Shown in pieces: positions 38,981 through 51,317 of a stretch of 64,000 nucleotides of DNA; positions within the stretch are counted from its first letter, which is position 1; every line of letters begins with the position of its first letter. The notes under the pieces were generated by a model. The model ran no database searches. It was not told the origin of the DNA and was given only the letters and a program-made list of their open reading frames with translations. The stretch covers positions 310,001-374,000 of the forward strand of contig CAJNOJ010000018.1 of the NCBI GenBank assembly GCA_905250025.1, written 5' to 3'. The position numbers and the translations under genes are program-made. Source of the DNA: Adineta ricciae. Its lineage: Eukaryota; Rotifera; Eurotatoria; Adinetida; Adinetidae.

Positions 38981-39211
38981 TCATTTGTTAAAGTGTGTAA
39001 AGATAAATTGGAATACTTCAAGAATATAACTATGGTGTTGGCGATGTTTTCCGCAGTCGTGACGAGCATCGTTAGAGGGAAAACATCGAGTATAATAATT
39101 TTCGTTCGGACTTTCATCATGAATAACAAAAAGTTCTTGTATGAGATGTCCTGAGTGAGTTTTACATCTATGTGATTCACATGAACAGTTTTCTTTCGCG
39201 TCGGATACTTG
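38981..39211 (-). CDS. Possible exon of a cysteine-rich protein (tentative)
   Basis: On minus, an open frame without its own ATG starts after a CTACAG acceptor-like site. It runs 76 codons: QVSDAKENCSCESHRCKTHS, then HLIQELFVIHDESPNENYYT and RCFPSNDARHDCGKHRQHHS, to a TGA at 38981. The five-Cys spacing and balanced composition look more like protein than the A+T-driven frames around it. No first exon could be joined with confidence; an open frame at 39177-39437 overlaps it in another phase. Treat as a hint only. Confidence 0.25.
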   Translation of the reverse strand, partial: QVSDAKENCSCESHRCKTHSGHLIQELFVIHDESPNENYYTRCFPSNDARHDCGKHRQHHSYILEVFQFIFTHFNK

Positions 39212-39545
39212 CTGTAGCTGAACAAATAAAATAGTGTCTACTGATTGTGTTATTCTTCCATTTTTCGAAAATTTTCATGCGCAACTGCCATCTATCAAAC
39301 ACTGTAAACTTTTTTGTGATAGCACCAATCCGGCATTGATTGCATAATATCCAATAGTGAAGCGAGGGTGAGACACCCCAAGTATATTCGTAAATTCTCG
39401 CATACGAATTGTAACAACTACGGAAACTATCGAGCAAAACGAAATGAACTTTTATTATTTTTGATAAACGACAAATGTACTGTTTTCTGATTTAGTAGAA
39501 AAAGCAGATGTTATTCGTTTTAGATAAGTTTTGTTCGAGAATATT

Positions 39546-40338
39546 ATGAGTAATCTTAGTACTAGGTAAGAAATCAATCTCATTCGGTTTGATTTTGTCA
39601 TTCAAGTCTTGTCTAGAACTCTTCGTGTCACCGTACCACATGCGATACGATCGAAATTAGTTGTTGGTGGTCAAGATGCTCGACATGAAAAAATCAAAGC
39701 AGTTTTAGGAGAATTATTTCGACAGGAGAGGTTGATTTCACAATTTGTGCCTACATTTGATTCTATGAAGACATTTTTTTCAGAATAGAAGGCTATATTC
39801 GACCATATGACGAGGCAAGACAATATGCTGAACGTTTGATTGAATTAGCAAAGAAATACGGTGATCGGTAAGGTTGTATTGTTATTTTTGTAGTTTTCAT
39901 TTCATTTATCTTCTAGCCATGTTGGTACAATGCAGTTAATGGTAAAAACACGTTGAATTCTTCGTTTTTCTTATTGTAGTTATTATATTTTTAATTCAGG
40001 ATTATTGGCTTATCGATAAAGATCTCATTCATAAAGTATTCAAAGTGTTTGTTCCTCGATATGCCAACACTATTGGTCCATATACTAACGTAAGTTTTCT
40101 TCTCTCTGTTAAATTCATATTGAATAATACGAGATTTTCTTATTAGTCATATCGTTTACCCATCGAATACGGTAAATTTCAACAACCATTTAAACAACGT
40201 CAGAATATTGTCTTGGAAATGAAGGATAATCCATATCCACGAATTATACCTGATCCAAGAAATTATTCGAACATTTTAAGCAATGTACTTCTCAACGAAG
40301 CGCGAAAAGAATATCAAAATGAGAAAAAGAAAACTTAG
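39546..40338 (+). CDS. MRPL17: Mitochondrial large ribosomal subunit protein bL17m
   Basis: Six exons (39546-39565, 39617-39730, 39784-39867, 39917-39941, 40000-40089, 40147-40338) with small GT..AG introns join in phase to 174 residues, the normal length. Typical L17 features are KIKAVLGELFRQERIEGYIR, DEARQYAERLIELAKKYGD, MQLMDYWLIDKDLIHKVFKV and PRYANTIGPYTNSYRLP. The protein sits near the peptide exit of the mitochondrial large subunit. The start codon is followed only six codons later by the first intron. A downstream T-rich, AATAAA-like context (AATAAATAG near 40376) may be the poly(A) signal. Confidence 0.93.
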
Positions 40339-43300
40339 TTATGTTATTTGATTAAATCTAACACATCTTTTGCTAATAAATAGTTTTGATCCTCCTCTAA
40401 TCAACAATGCACAACAACAACAACATTCTCGAACGTAGCCGACGCAGAAAAAAAAATACATTGATTATCAATCTGCAGCAAATCTGATCACTTGCTTTCT
40501 ATTCAAGTGTACTTGAGCTCAAAGAGAAATTCTGATGAATACAGAATGCGATTAATATTATACGACATCCCTTGTTTCTGTTTTCTTCAAAAATCTGCTT
40601 AGGTTATCAAGTACTCTCGAAAATAGACACTCTTTCCATTATATCATTTCTATAGAACATTTCATAACCAATATTGTACTTCACAACATACTGTTTTTCC
40701 ATCTATTTGTTGTTTTCGTAATTAATATGAGTTAAATGTATATATCGAAGATCAGTAAAGACAGACAATGTACATTAAGGGAAAGTATAGTCAGTAATGT
40801 TAAGTATCATGTTACGATCTTTTCATGTTGCATACATTACAGAGAGAAGAAGTCCAGACTGCGTTGATGTACGTAAAATGAAGTTGTCAATGGAGATGGA
40901 GTTTTGTTTGCGAGATGAATCAACAAGAAGAGAATATTTCGAATATTATTAATTGGAAACGAAATTTTTTTGACATCCAAATATGTTGACAACGGATAAA
41001 ATGAATAATATCGACTTTCTGTTTGTCAGTCTATCATTTTAGCTTGACAGATGTGACAGATGTTGAGAAAAACATGTATCGAAAGTTTATTTTACTACAA
41101 TATTTTAATGAGAAGAAAACCTAGTCCTAATTCGCTGAATACATCGTAATTTCCATCTTGAGAATGTTTTGGTACACGAGATAATCATATTCTCAGCTAG
41201 CAGAATTGCTTCATCTTTCGACCATCTATTTTCTGTCTCATTTCTATTATTTCGAATTCCTGCCAGATCTGTTCCATTCAAGGCAAAAGACAGATAATTA
41301 CTTGTGTATCTGATATTACACAATGAACATATAACTATTAACTTCTTCGGAGAAAGTTGATCTTTATATCTAAGTATAAATAAACAACACAGAAAAAGAG
41401 AGAGACAGAGAATTCATCTGACCTTGATATGGTTACATGGATTCTCTACTGAATGTAATTTTAGTACATAAATTTTATTTCCAGCAAAGTATTTATTTGT
41501 TTATTGTTTAGAACAAGATCTTAGCAGACGAAAACACTCGATATTCTGTTTCGTATTCTCAATAGTACTATCATGGGATGTTATGCTATTGATTTGTCAT
41601 ACTGATAACGATTCTAACCAGCAGACACTCGTTTTCTGAAGACATCAAAACATCATCGAATCAATTCATTGGTCAATATATGCCAAAAGTTCTTCAAAGA
41701 TACATAATCAAGCATCATATATCGTAAGAATGTCATTTACATACGTTATTCGTTTACTCAACTAGTATTAGTCATTAATCATCTTGATTATATTCTCGTC
41801 TACTTTCCTTTTTTTTTTCTTATTCATAACAGTCATCGATGAAGCTTTCACTCATTTCCTCTTATACTTTAATTCTCACAAATAACGATCGATACTTTAA
41901 ATACGCGATTTGTATTGTAGAATAATTACGAAACATTAAAATAGTTTCGGAATGATGTAAATCCGTAGCTCACTTTCATTTATGTGACATCCATCTAGTT
42001 CATCACTATTCATAATCATATTAATATATAATATCAATTGAATAACTTCTACAGATGTATTCATAATAAAATCTGACCTTTTCTCAGTACTTGATATTAT
42101 CCTCTATAGAATTATCTCTTCGTGTAAATGTTGATTCGATCATATACAAGATAACTTTATTATGATTAACTTTCATATAGTTTGAGATTAATATTATCAA
42201 CGTAGAACATTCTTTGAAACATCGAGGTTTATTCATAAAATGAGTTCGTTGATATGAAGATTTACAACATTGTCAACTATTATTAGATTTTCAACAATAT
42301 ATATAATCTAACAATCTGTTCGTAGAATAAAAAATGAATTGCTTGAATTCTCTTCCTTGATAATGTCCAAAGAATCGGAGAATTTCTTGTTTCCATAGAT
42401 CATTTGTATTCTATTATTGAGTTTCTCACTCAATCCATCATTTTTCACACTAACAGTTTCCAGTGAAAGTATATCATGGAAACATTCGAATAGATCATTT
42501 CTTCTCATCAATCTTAATTTATATGTAGGTTTGTAATATAGCAAATGAATATTATTTAGTGGGCGTAGGAGAGATGGCACTTTGTTTTCTTAAAATAACG
42601 TTCTTTTCATGAATTTCCTTTCAATTCATGATCATATCATTTCGCTACTTGAAAAGAATGTCTTTGTTTCATATTGCTCAACCAAAATGTCAACATACCC
42701 CGTTCATTTATCTACCATCGCTTTATCGAAGGTTATTATACTATTTGCGTGGATTATTCTTGCATCGACAGGCATTCTCACAGGAAATATCTCCACCGAA
42801 CCATGTGTTTTCTACTTTAATTAAACATAAAAAAAGAGGAAATGCAAGTAGAAAAAACCTTCTTCTTTTCTTTGTTAGATATGGTAGAAGAGTGAGAGAA
42901 ACGCCAAAATTTTTCCGATATGACCTAAATCGATTGTTCGTTTGCTTGTATTTACTCAAAATTTGAATACAAAGCGACAATTAAACAGAAAAGGACACTT
43001 TTCCCCACATTGATGATCGAGTAAAGTACTGTTCGATTTTAGTAACTTATTTATTTTCTTATATGAAGTATCTTTCAGCTAGATATTTCTCGTCGAGAGG
43101 AAAATATTGAAGATTTTTAAGTGAACAACTCGTGCGTCCGGATAAAGTATCACATTACATTTGGAGAAGAGAAACACATTTCGATCTTCGAGTAAGTAGA
43201 TAGAATGTCAAACAACGAAAGAGTTCGGTTTGATTAAGAAGAAATCGATCTTCGATTGTTTATGCGACTCATTCATCTGGAAAAGATTGGTTGAAGACAA

Positions 43301-45095
43301 AGTTCTCATTAGTAGTTAGAATTGACAACATTCTTTCTAGAATTTTATTCCCTTAGAGTGAAAGAACAAACGAAAGACAGAGGGAGAGAGAGTAGATGAT
43401 GACGTCGACTAAAACGAGACGAGATTTAGTTCGTGAATGAGCTTGCCTTTTTGATCGGAAGGAAGCGCAAAAGAAATCGCAGAGAAGAATAAGTTGAAGG
43501 GAGCATATTCTTACAAAGATCCGAATAAGAAACAATCATCGAACACATGAACATTCTTCCGTTTCATCGAGGCTAGTCGGCCCGATCGGATATCGGTAAT
43601 ATGGCCATGCCGAATGTTCTCTATTAAAACACATGGTACCCGCCTACTCATCGCAGATTAGCACATTTTCTTCCTCTCTTTCTTTCTCTTTCCTCTTTTT
43701 TTTTCTTATATATATATATATATCTGTTTTGTGTCAATCAATTTTGTTCTCTGAGACACTATTATTATACACGAGTATATATCTGTTTTTATTTTTAGTT
43801 TTTTTTTGTAGCGGAACGAGAGCGAAAAGAGATGTTGTCGGTGATGATGAAGATGAGAATAATAGTGACATTTTCCTCCTCTTTGTTTCTTTCTCAGATT
43901 TAACTATTTTTCTTTTTTTGCTCTCAAGTTTCTATTTGAGTACACTTTATATTTCTTGGTCTCTCGCTATTCTCGTTCGTCTTTTGCATTTTTTCTTTTG
44001 ACAGACAATAGATGAGCAAGCAAGATGTTACCCATCATCACTCTCAAACACAACAACGAACAAATCCGATAGACACTCGACGAGATGTACTTGCATAGAT
44101 GTTTGAATGATTTTAACTATCGATATCAGCGTAATAAGATCTCTCAAGTGGTTTTCTTTTCGAATCGTGCGTGAATGTGCGTAAAGAAAATTAAATGAAT
44201 AAATAAAGACACATATATTTATATCCAAGAAAAAGAAGGCGAAGAAGATAGCACGAAAGATAATCTAGCTTTTAATATTATAACGGGTAAGTTATTTTAC
44301 GACACGCTTCCATTAGCTATTTGTTGTACTGATTAATAACTGTATACGGAGCATTTGTCTGTCAGTCAACAAGAGCATCTGTGTCATCCGACTGTCATTC
44401 CTGTTGTCTAACAAGCGTAGACAATGACGAAAAAAAAAGAAATAAATGAAATAACAAGAGACATAAATGTAAAGCACGCAGACATATGACATGAGTTGTT
44501 GGATCGAGTTTTATAATCGAGTAATGACGAGATAGCAATATAGTTCAACAGGTGCTTCTTTTTTTTTTCTTTGTAAGGAATATGAAAGTATAAAAAGATA
44601 AAGTTTTGATTACCCGTATAATACAATCAAATGTAATAATGTGTCGTTCTTCTTTAACGGATGCCTGTGACACATTTGAAAACCAAGGGAATACTCTAGA
44701 GAGAATGACAGAAACAGTCAGTATAAGAGACGACACGCATATTAACGAAGAAGCATCATTTTTATATGCACCCTATCTACTCTCGTTGACATGCATTGTC
44801 GCCTGCTCTGTTTGCTTTAGAACTAATCAAAGTAATCGAGCGCAATACAAACAGCGCAACATCGGCTACAAGTTTGAAATAACTCCGACGATTCTATTAA
44901 GATCATCAATAATAAAACAAATCATTCGGTGTCCTCTATTTTTCCATCAGAACAACGTGCACCCTCTTTACGCTGTTATTTGTCACAACGATGTCTATGT
45001 ATGTATAGATTTGTATAGAATCATAGCGTTGCTAGTGTCAAACAGCGAGTCAATTTCATTGTTTCTTTGTCATTTAATCCGATATCTGTTGGATA
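40339..45095. other. 4.7 kb gene-poor region before the Kv2 gene
   Basis: No known protein was recognised on either strand. Open frames such as 42308-42580 (-) and 43633-44001 (+) are A+T-driven or low in complexity. A TA run lies near 43708-43723 and CT-rich tracts near 43660-43700. The stretch likely includes the promoter and 5' untranslated exons of the potassium channel, and is large for this compact genome. Confidence 0.5.
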
Positions 45096-47747
45096 ATGTT
45101 GTTTACACCCCCTCTGCCACGTCCTGCGCAAGAAGCATCATCTCCTGAAAAGGCCGACACGTCATTATCGGCATTACCAACATCAGATACACCTTCGGTA
45201 CTCGATACTAAATGCACTGACAATCGACCTCGTGCTGTCTCAACATCGTACAATGTTACGCATAATAGCAATGGTCCACAAGATAATCGTTTCTTATCTA
45301 CTAGCCAAAATCGTTGTTCTCAACTACCAGATCAAGATTGGTTCTATTCTCCGTCTCTCCCTTCACCCTCTCGTCCAACAGTTCATCATTTATCACCTAC
45401 ACCTTCGAAAATACCCTCTGTGAAATCATCAGCTGCGAGTGGTCGACGTGTTTCTTGTCCAGTTGCGCGACATCCAAGTAAAAAAGAAAGTCGCTTTCGC
45501 TTTCCGACCAGTATAACGTCATCGATTCGTGATGCCCTAATGACAAATATACATTCAACAAATACAAATGATATCTCGCATACTCCCAAGATACCATCAA
45601 TGGGAAGCACTCGATTAAGTAGTTCTTTTCTGCCAGTTGCAAATCCAGTTGCCGCAGCTGCTCTAATCGAAGATGATGAAACAACAAGTGAAGAACAAGC
45701 AACTAAATCTATCACACCATCTATAGATACACCTCGAGGTAGCGCGCGTTCGCATCGTACACCCACTGAATGCTCGGCAAGTATCGCTCCGAATCTTATG
45801 TCTGGTAACAAAGCGATTTTAAATGTCGGTGGCGTTCGACACGAAAGTAAGACGAATACTTCTATCAGTTTGCCTAATCTAAATCGCTCTATTCTTGTTT
45901 AGTACTATGGCGTACGCTTGCTCGTTTGCCGAGTACTCGTCTCGGCCGTTTAGCCCGATTACGTAAATCAACGAATCTGTCAACACGTCCGATGTCACAT
46001 GATGAAATAATGCGTTTATGTGATGACTATGACCTCTCGAATGGAGAGTTTTTCTTCGATCGTCATCCTCGCTCATTTACATCCGTTATTAATTTCTATC
46101 GAACAGGCAAACTCCATCTAGTCGATGATATTTGCGTTATATCATTTCACGACGACCTAGTTTACTGGGGCATCGATGAGTATTATTTAGAATTATGTTG
46201 TCAAAATAAGTATCATCAGAAAAAGGAACACGTGCTTGAAGAAATGAAGAAAGAGGTCGAATTGTTGAAAGTTGAAAAAGGAGAAACATTCGGTGAACAT
46301 TGTTGTCCGAACACTCGACGAAGGATTTGGGATCTCGTTGAACATCCACATACATCGAAAGCAGCACGAGTATGTCATCGTCTTCTCTTCGTTGATTTCT
46401 ATAGAAAACTTATCTTCTAACTAAATTTAGGTTATTGCATTTGTCAGCATTGCCTTTATTCTTTTATCATCATTCACTCTGACAATAAGTACAATCGAGG
46501 GTATGACAAGAAACTAAATGTTCCGAGTGAAAGACATACTATTAAAAACAAACATTATTCTTTTTAGGTATTGGCTGTGCTCCAAACATTACCGAAGCAG
46601 ATGTTTCCATGGAACAAGCGGCAGGAGTTGCTGATGTCGATGCTGTTCGAATAGCTGCCCAAGCTGCAGCGCGAGAATTAACAGCAGAACATCATGAAAC
46701 TGAAAGTGATTGCCGTGAACCATTACCACTTTTCATTATTGAAGCATTGTGTATATCATGGTTTACCATGGAATATCTAATACGCGTCTATGCTACACCT
46801 AATAAATGTAAATTTTTCAAAGGTGTCCTGAATACTATTGATTTAATTGCCATCGTTCCCTTTTATGTATCGATTATTCTTGAAACATTAGATACAGGGA
46901 ATCTGAAAAATTTAAAATCGGTTCGAAAAGCTGTACAAGTGTTTCGTGTGCTACGAATTATGCGTATACTCAAACTAGCACGACATTCAACAGGTCTTCA
47001 GTCATTAGGTTATACCTTGAGACGAAGTTATAAAGAATTATCGATGCTATTGATGTTTCTGGCCATATTTATTTTATTATTTTCAAGTTTAGCTTATTTT
47101 GCTGAGAAAGATGGTAATGCGATTCAATTTCGTTCGATACCACATGCTTTTTGGTGGGCGAGTATTGTAAGTCAAAGTCTCATTGTTTCATTTTGAGCTT
47201 TTTTCTTCTTTTCCGAAAGACAATGACAACCGTTGGTTATGGTGATATCTATCCGAAATCGATGTGGGGTAAATTAATTGGTTCTGTTTGTTGTGTATGT
47301 GGTGTACTTGTTATTGCCCTACCGATTCCAATTATAGTTAATAATTTCGCGGAATACTATAAGGAACAATTACGTCGTGAAAAAGCTATGAAACGCAAAG
47401 AAGCTATTGATCGTGCTAAGAAGAATGGTTCGATCGTTTCCATTCAATCACAAGGTTTAGCCAATTCAAGGTTGTCGACTGGAGATACCCAAGGACGACG
47501 AACAAGTACAGCCAAATGTCGTTCAAGTCTGGTGCAATCGACAGATGAACCGTTACATGATCCTGCGTGTTACGAGAAGAAAGTGCCGGTAACATCAATA
47601 AAACAGTTGCCACTTTCAATTGATCTTTTTCCGGATGGAAATGAGAATGTTAAAATCCAAGAAGATGATGTTCAAGAAGCCTTACTTACTGTGCAAGATA
47701 ATCCAACAGTTGAGGAAGGAAAGAGTGTGACATCGTATAAAACTTAA
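45096..47747 (+). CDS. Shab/Kv2-type voltage-gated K+ channel
   Basis: Five exons (45096-45846, 45903-46369, 46431-46500, 46568-47166, 47220-47747) with 53-67 bp introns join to 804 residues. A Ser/Pro/Thr-rich N-terminus (about 240 residues) precedes the T1 domain ([10 protein letters not shown] + [40 protein letters not shown]). S1 follows, with a long Ala/Glu-rich S1-S2 loop. Then come S2, S3, the S4 sensor [20 protein letters not shown], the S4-S5 linker, the filter [18 protein letters not shown], and S6 [18 protein letters not shown]. The Shab-specific post-S6 [20 protein letters not shown] is followed by a 120-residue tail. Kv2 channels give the delayed-rectifier current in neurons and muscle. 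The match to Shab rather than Shaker or Shaw is clear from the T1 linker and C-terminal segment. Confidence 0.95.
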
Positions 47748-48464
47748 GTAAATAGAACAAAAAAGAAATCGTTTTTGTTTGTTTATTTTCAATGTCTTGT
47801 GCATAATTTTAAATCTTTGTTGTCTGGTTGAATAAGAGGAAAAGAAATGTTATTTTTTATGATAAGCCGGTTTTTTGGATAAAAGTTTAATTAGTTTTCC
47901 AATAAAATCTTTGTTTCTGCTTGAACATATTCCACTGCGGTTTATCGAATATCTTAACGTGAAAAATGAAATATTCGTTCGACTTTCAAGTGTTTTCTAT
48001 TGATTATGTTCTTTTCTTACGTAACACTCGATTCGAAAATCCGTAGGAGACACATTACACATTTTGTTTGACATTGAACTTGTAATACAGTAAATTCATA
48101 AAGAGTAATGTCTTTCAGAACGTCTCAAGTAGTCGATCGTCACATTTCGTTTGAAATCGATGTTGTCACATTATTCTTATTTTTCGTGCATATCAATGAT
48201 TCGATCTTAAATCATATTTCATCACTTTCACTGCAATTCACATTGAGAGTGTCAAAAAAGACTGTGATCATAAATGATTTCTTTGTCAACAGAATGAGAC
48301 GTTTTGTTCAGATTATTGAAAACAAAGTAAAATTGTCCTACGAGGGATCTGAGCTACATAAAGTGTAGATATAAGTGCAATTTTACTAGAAATTCTACAG
48401 TCAAATACAAAAATGTCGGGACATACAGGGGAAAGAAACGAGAGGAAAAAGAAGAGGAATGGTA
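47748..48464. other. Intergenic, convergent 3' ends
   Basis: Between the Kv2 gene (+) and the first innexin (-). It has A+T-rich 3' flanks with an AATAAAA at about 47901; no coding signal. Confidence 0.5.
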
Positions 48465-49924
48465 TCAAACATTGCTCACATGATTTCTATTAAGTGGTTC
48501 AAAATTTCGATATAAATGTTCGATGATTTGTCCAGCTGCTACTTCGTCCGTATTGTGAGCAATTATTTTGAAGATAAGAAATCCATCTAAATGCATATAT
48601 TCAGTAAAATCCAAATCGTCTGCTCGTCGGCTTTTCACTGTCGTGGATAATAAGGACTCGTTCTCGGGTGAAGTCACTCTACTAACATGCAAATATTTTT
48701 TTGTTGTAGACAATCGACGACTCCCACTCAATGAGATAATCCAAGATATCATTGAAGCGATATTTAAAGCTGTCAATACTAATAGCCAAATCCAGATACC
48801 AAGAAAAATCTTTTCATTGTACATATTGATGGGTAAATTACATTGAATTGCATACCAATGTTGATTTGATCCTAAATGCCGAATCATGAAATCGCACATT
48901 GTCACACGGGGAAACCGAGGTGATTCAAACCAATCTTCGCCGCTGAATAACTTGTTTAATGATTCGACACCATAGCCAGTAAAATGAAATGAAAGAAATG
49001 CATTGAGTAGGAAGAATTGTGCGAGTGTATTGATCACATAGAGCAATTTGACAATGAAATATGTAATTGTATAACCCAGATAAAAGTTATTACAACGAGC
49101 ACCGCAACAATTCGTTCCGTGTAAGTTGTTCAATCGATCGAGATAGGATTTGAGTGATCGTTTAACAAAATCAACTCCTTTATCATCATTTGGTTTATCT
49201 TTAATCGTCTGAACGAGTCGACGAATGTTAATACCAGCTTGTCGAGTAAAAGTATGCCAGACGAACTTAGGTATGAGAAAGAGCATACCCATACCGAGAA
49301 GAATAAACGGAGTCCATTGATAGTACGATCTAGAGATGTGTAATAAATCTACCAATATACTTTTCCGAGTAAAATATGACTTACACATAGTAAACTCTTG
49401 GTTTCGATCGATCAGGAATGGTGACTAAAATTTATCGAGAATCGATTTGAATGATGATGCAAAAGATTGTTTCATCTTCAAGTATGTATATTTGTTTAGA
49501 TTGCAAAAGACCCTTCAAAATTTATTCATATCAAAAGCTTTTCTCAACATCTACTATATCGTAAGATTCTCCTTAATCGAACTAAAATCATACAAACAAA
49601 GCCTACTTTCTTCTGTCGGTAGATAATACGATCCTTTCAACCAACAAATACTATTTGTATACGCATTGTGTGTACCGGTAAATTGTGCTATAAATTCAAT
49701 ATAGAATTAATAATTTGAAAACCTTGTACTAAATTACCAGGTGTCCAACAGTTAATCGGATCGCCAACGTAAGTCTTCCCTGTAATGAGAAAAATGCACA
49801 GCATCAATACCATGACGGTATATCGACTGTTGAGACGATCGACGAAATCATCGTCTTCGAAGTGATTCGCTTTTCGTCCATAACGTTCTTCGGAAATGAG
49901 GAGCTTGTCCATCGCGGAAAACAC
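48465..49924 (-). CDS. Innexin (gap-junction channel) 1
   Basis: About four exons; the last (from about 49328 down to 48465) holds most of the protein, roughly 400 residues in all. The first exon has VDRLNSRYTVMVLMLCIFLI (helix 1) and the first extracellular loop DPINCWTPG, joined in phase to AQFTGTHNAYTNSICWLKGS. Next come the innexin signature YYQWTPFILLG (helix 2), a cytoplasmic loop, helix 3 YFIVKLLYVINTLAQFFLLN, the second extracellular loop MCDFMIRHLGSNQHWYAIQC and helix 4. Both extracellular loops keep their paired cysteines. Innexins form intercellular channels that couple cells electrically and metabolically. The upstream ATG at 49924 or an in-frame one at 49912 (MDKLLIS) may start it. 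Confidence 0.92.
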
Positions 49925-51317
49925 CTTTCAATTGCAGTATATATTCAACGAACTTCGTCCGACTATGGATGTTTATGTGACTCGAAGTAGTTTTTATTAT
50001 TTCATTTTATTTCCATCGTCATGACGCTGGTTTTTTTTAACATTTTTTTGTGTGTATTTCTCTGCCACTCGTTCTCCCTTCTCTCTCTCTCTCTCCTTTG
50101 GCCGTGTTCTTTTGCTTTCGTTTGTCCATCAGCATATAAAGAACAAAGTATACAAAACTTGAGATTTTGTGCGGTTCCTCTCATCTACTTGTTGGTTTCT
50201 TTTCTGCTTGTCAATGACACATCTACTTCTTCTTTCTTCAACGTCTCTTGCAGCTATTATATATGTCCGCTTTGTAGCAACACTGTTAAATGAAGTGTGA
50301 GGTATGTTTGTTATGAAAGTAGTAACGATGAAAAAAATCGAAAGAAAAACGAAGAAAAAAAATATTGGATTTGAAGTTGAGTGCGTCTAGAAGTGACACG
50401 TCGTTTTGCAATGGATGTCTCGATGCGCTTTTTCCCTTTCAGTTCCCAATGCCATCAGTTGCTCGATTTTTCAATAAAAATAATTCGAGTGTCGAGAAAA
50501 ATTCAATTCATTTTTATCGAAAATTGCGGTTACTTATTGATGTTGTTTAAAAGTGCTATTCGAAGCCGCACAAAATACTAATCAAAGTAAACTCAATACT
50601 TTCACAAATACTAGTGTTCTTTCCGTCACATGCGAATGAAGGGAAGGACTTAATATACGAAAGGATGCTCGATTGATTTACTTTTCTTTGGACTCGTTTC
50701 TACTCGTTAATGGATTGGATTGATCGTGTCTGTGATATAGAACATCAATAATGTCATTCACTTGGATCACGGTTATTTCGTAGTGTAAACTTTTGAAAAG
50801 AAAAATAAATGCGTGTGAGTGAGAGAGAGAGAGAGAGAAGAGAAAAATTTCATCGAAGATGTGAAGAAGCCTTCCAACAAAGTTTTTATTAGCAGAAAAA
50901 GTTGATCGAACTAGATGAAAGTCAGGCGAGATGAAATGTTTGAATAAATGCCAGAATTCTATCGGACCAGTCATTCCATTGGCTTATGTTGTGTCATTAT
51001 GATTGTCTTTCAAGTAAAAATAATATTTCTTCAAAGAATGTACAAGTGCATATGCAGGCGAATTGAACTGAAAGGAAGTTATCAGAGATATATACATATG
51101 CAAAAGGTATTTTTATGCTAATGACATTACGACATGTACTATTACTAAATATAGTAACATAACATACGAACACTATTAAGTCAAATCATTATTTGCTTCT
51201 GCCTTTTGCTGAGAATTTGAATTTCTCTTTCGAATAGGTAAAAACAAGTCGATTGGTTCAACTTTATTAATGAAAAACAGATGTCTTAACAATCCCATTG
51301 GAGATATCCTTCTGTCT
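49925..51317. other. Intergenic between two innexins
   Basis: 1.4 kb without a recognisable gene. It includes a GA dinucleotide run near 50819-50838 and CT-rich tracts near 50080. It should carry the promoter of innexin 1. Confidence 0.5.

Noticed and set aside
39177-39437. 86-codon minus ORF near MRPL17
   Set aside because: Its frame overlaps the more protein-like cysteine-rich frame and has no recognisable features of its own.
42308-42580. 90-codon minus frame in the gene-poor region
   Set aside because: Composition is borderline protein-like, but no family, neighbours or splice partners support it.
43633-44001. Hydrophobic 122-codon plus frame
   Set aside because: Phe/Leu/Ser bias from CT-rich DNA; no matching family and no splice partners.
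45386-45811. 141-codon frame on minus within the Kv2 N-terminal exon
   Set aside because: It opposes the firm Kv2 reading frame and has no independent support.
50021-50293. Hydrophobic plus frame between innexins
   Set aside because: Low-complexity CT tract translation, not resembling an innexin or any known protein.
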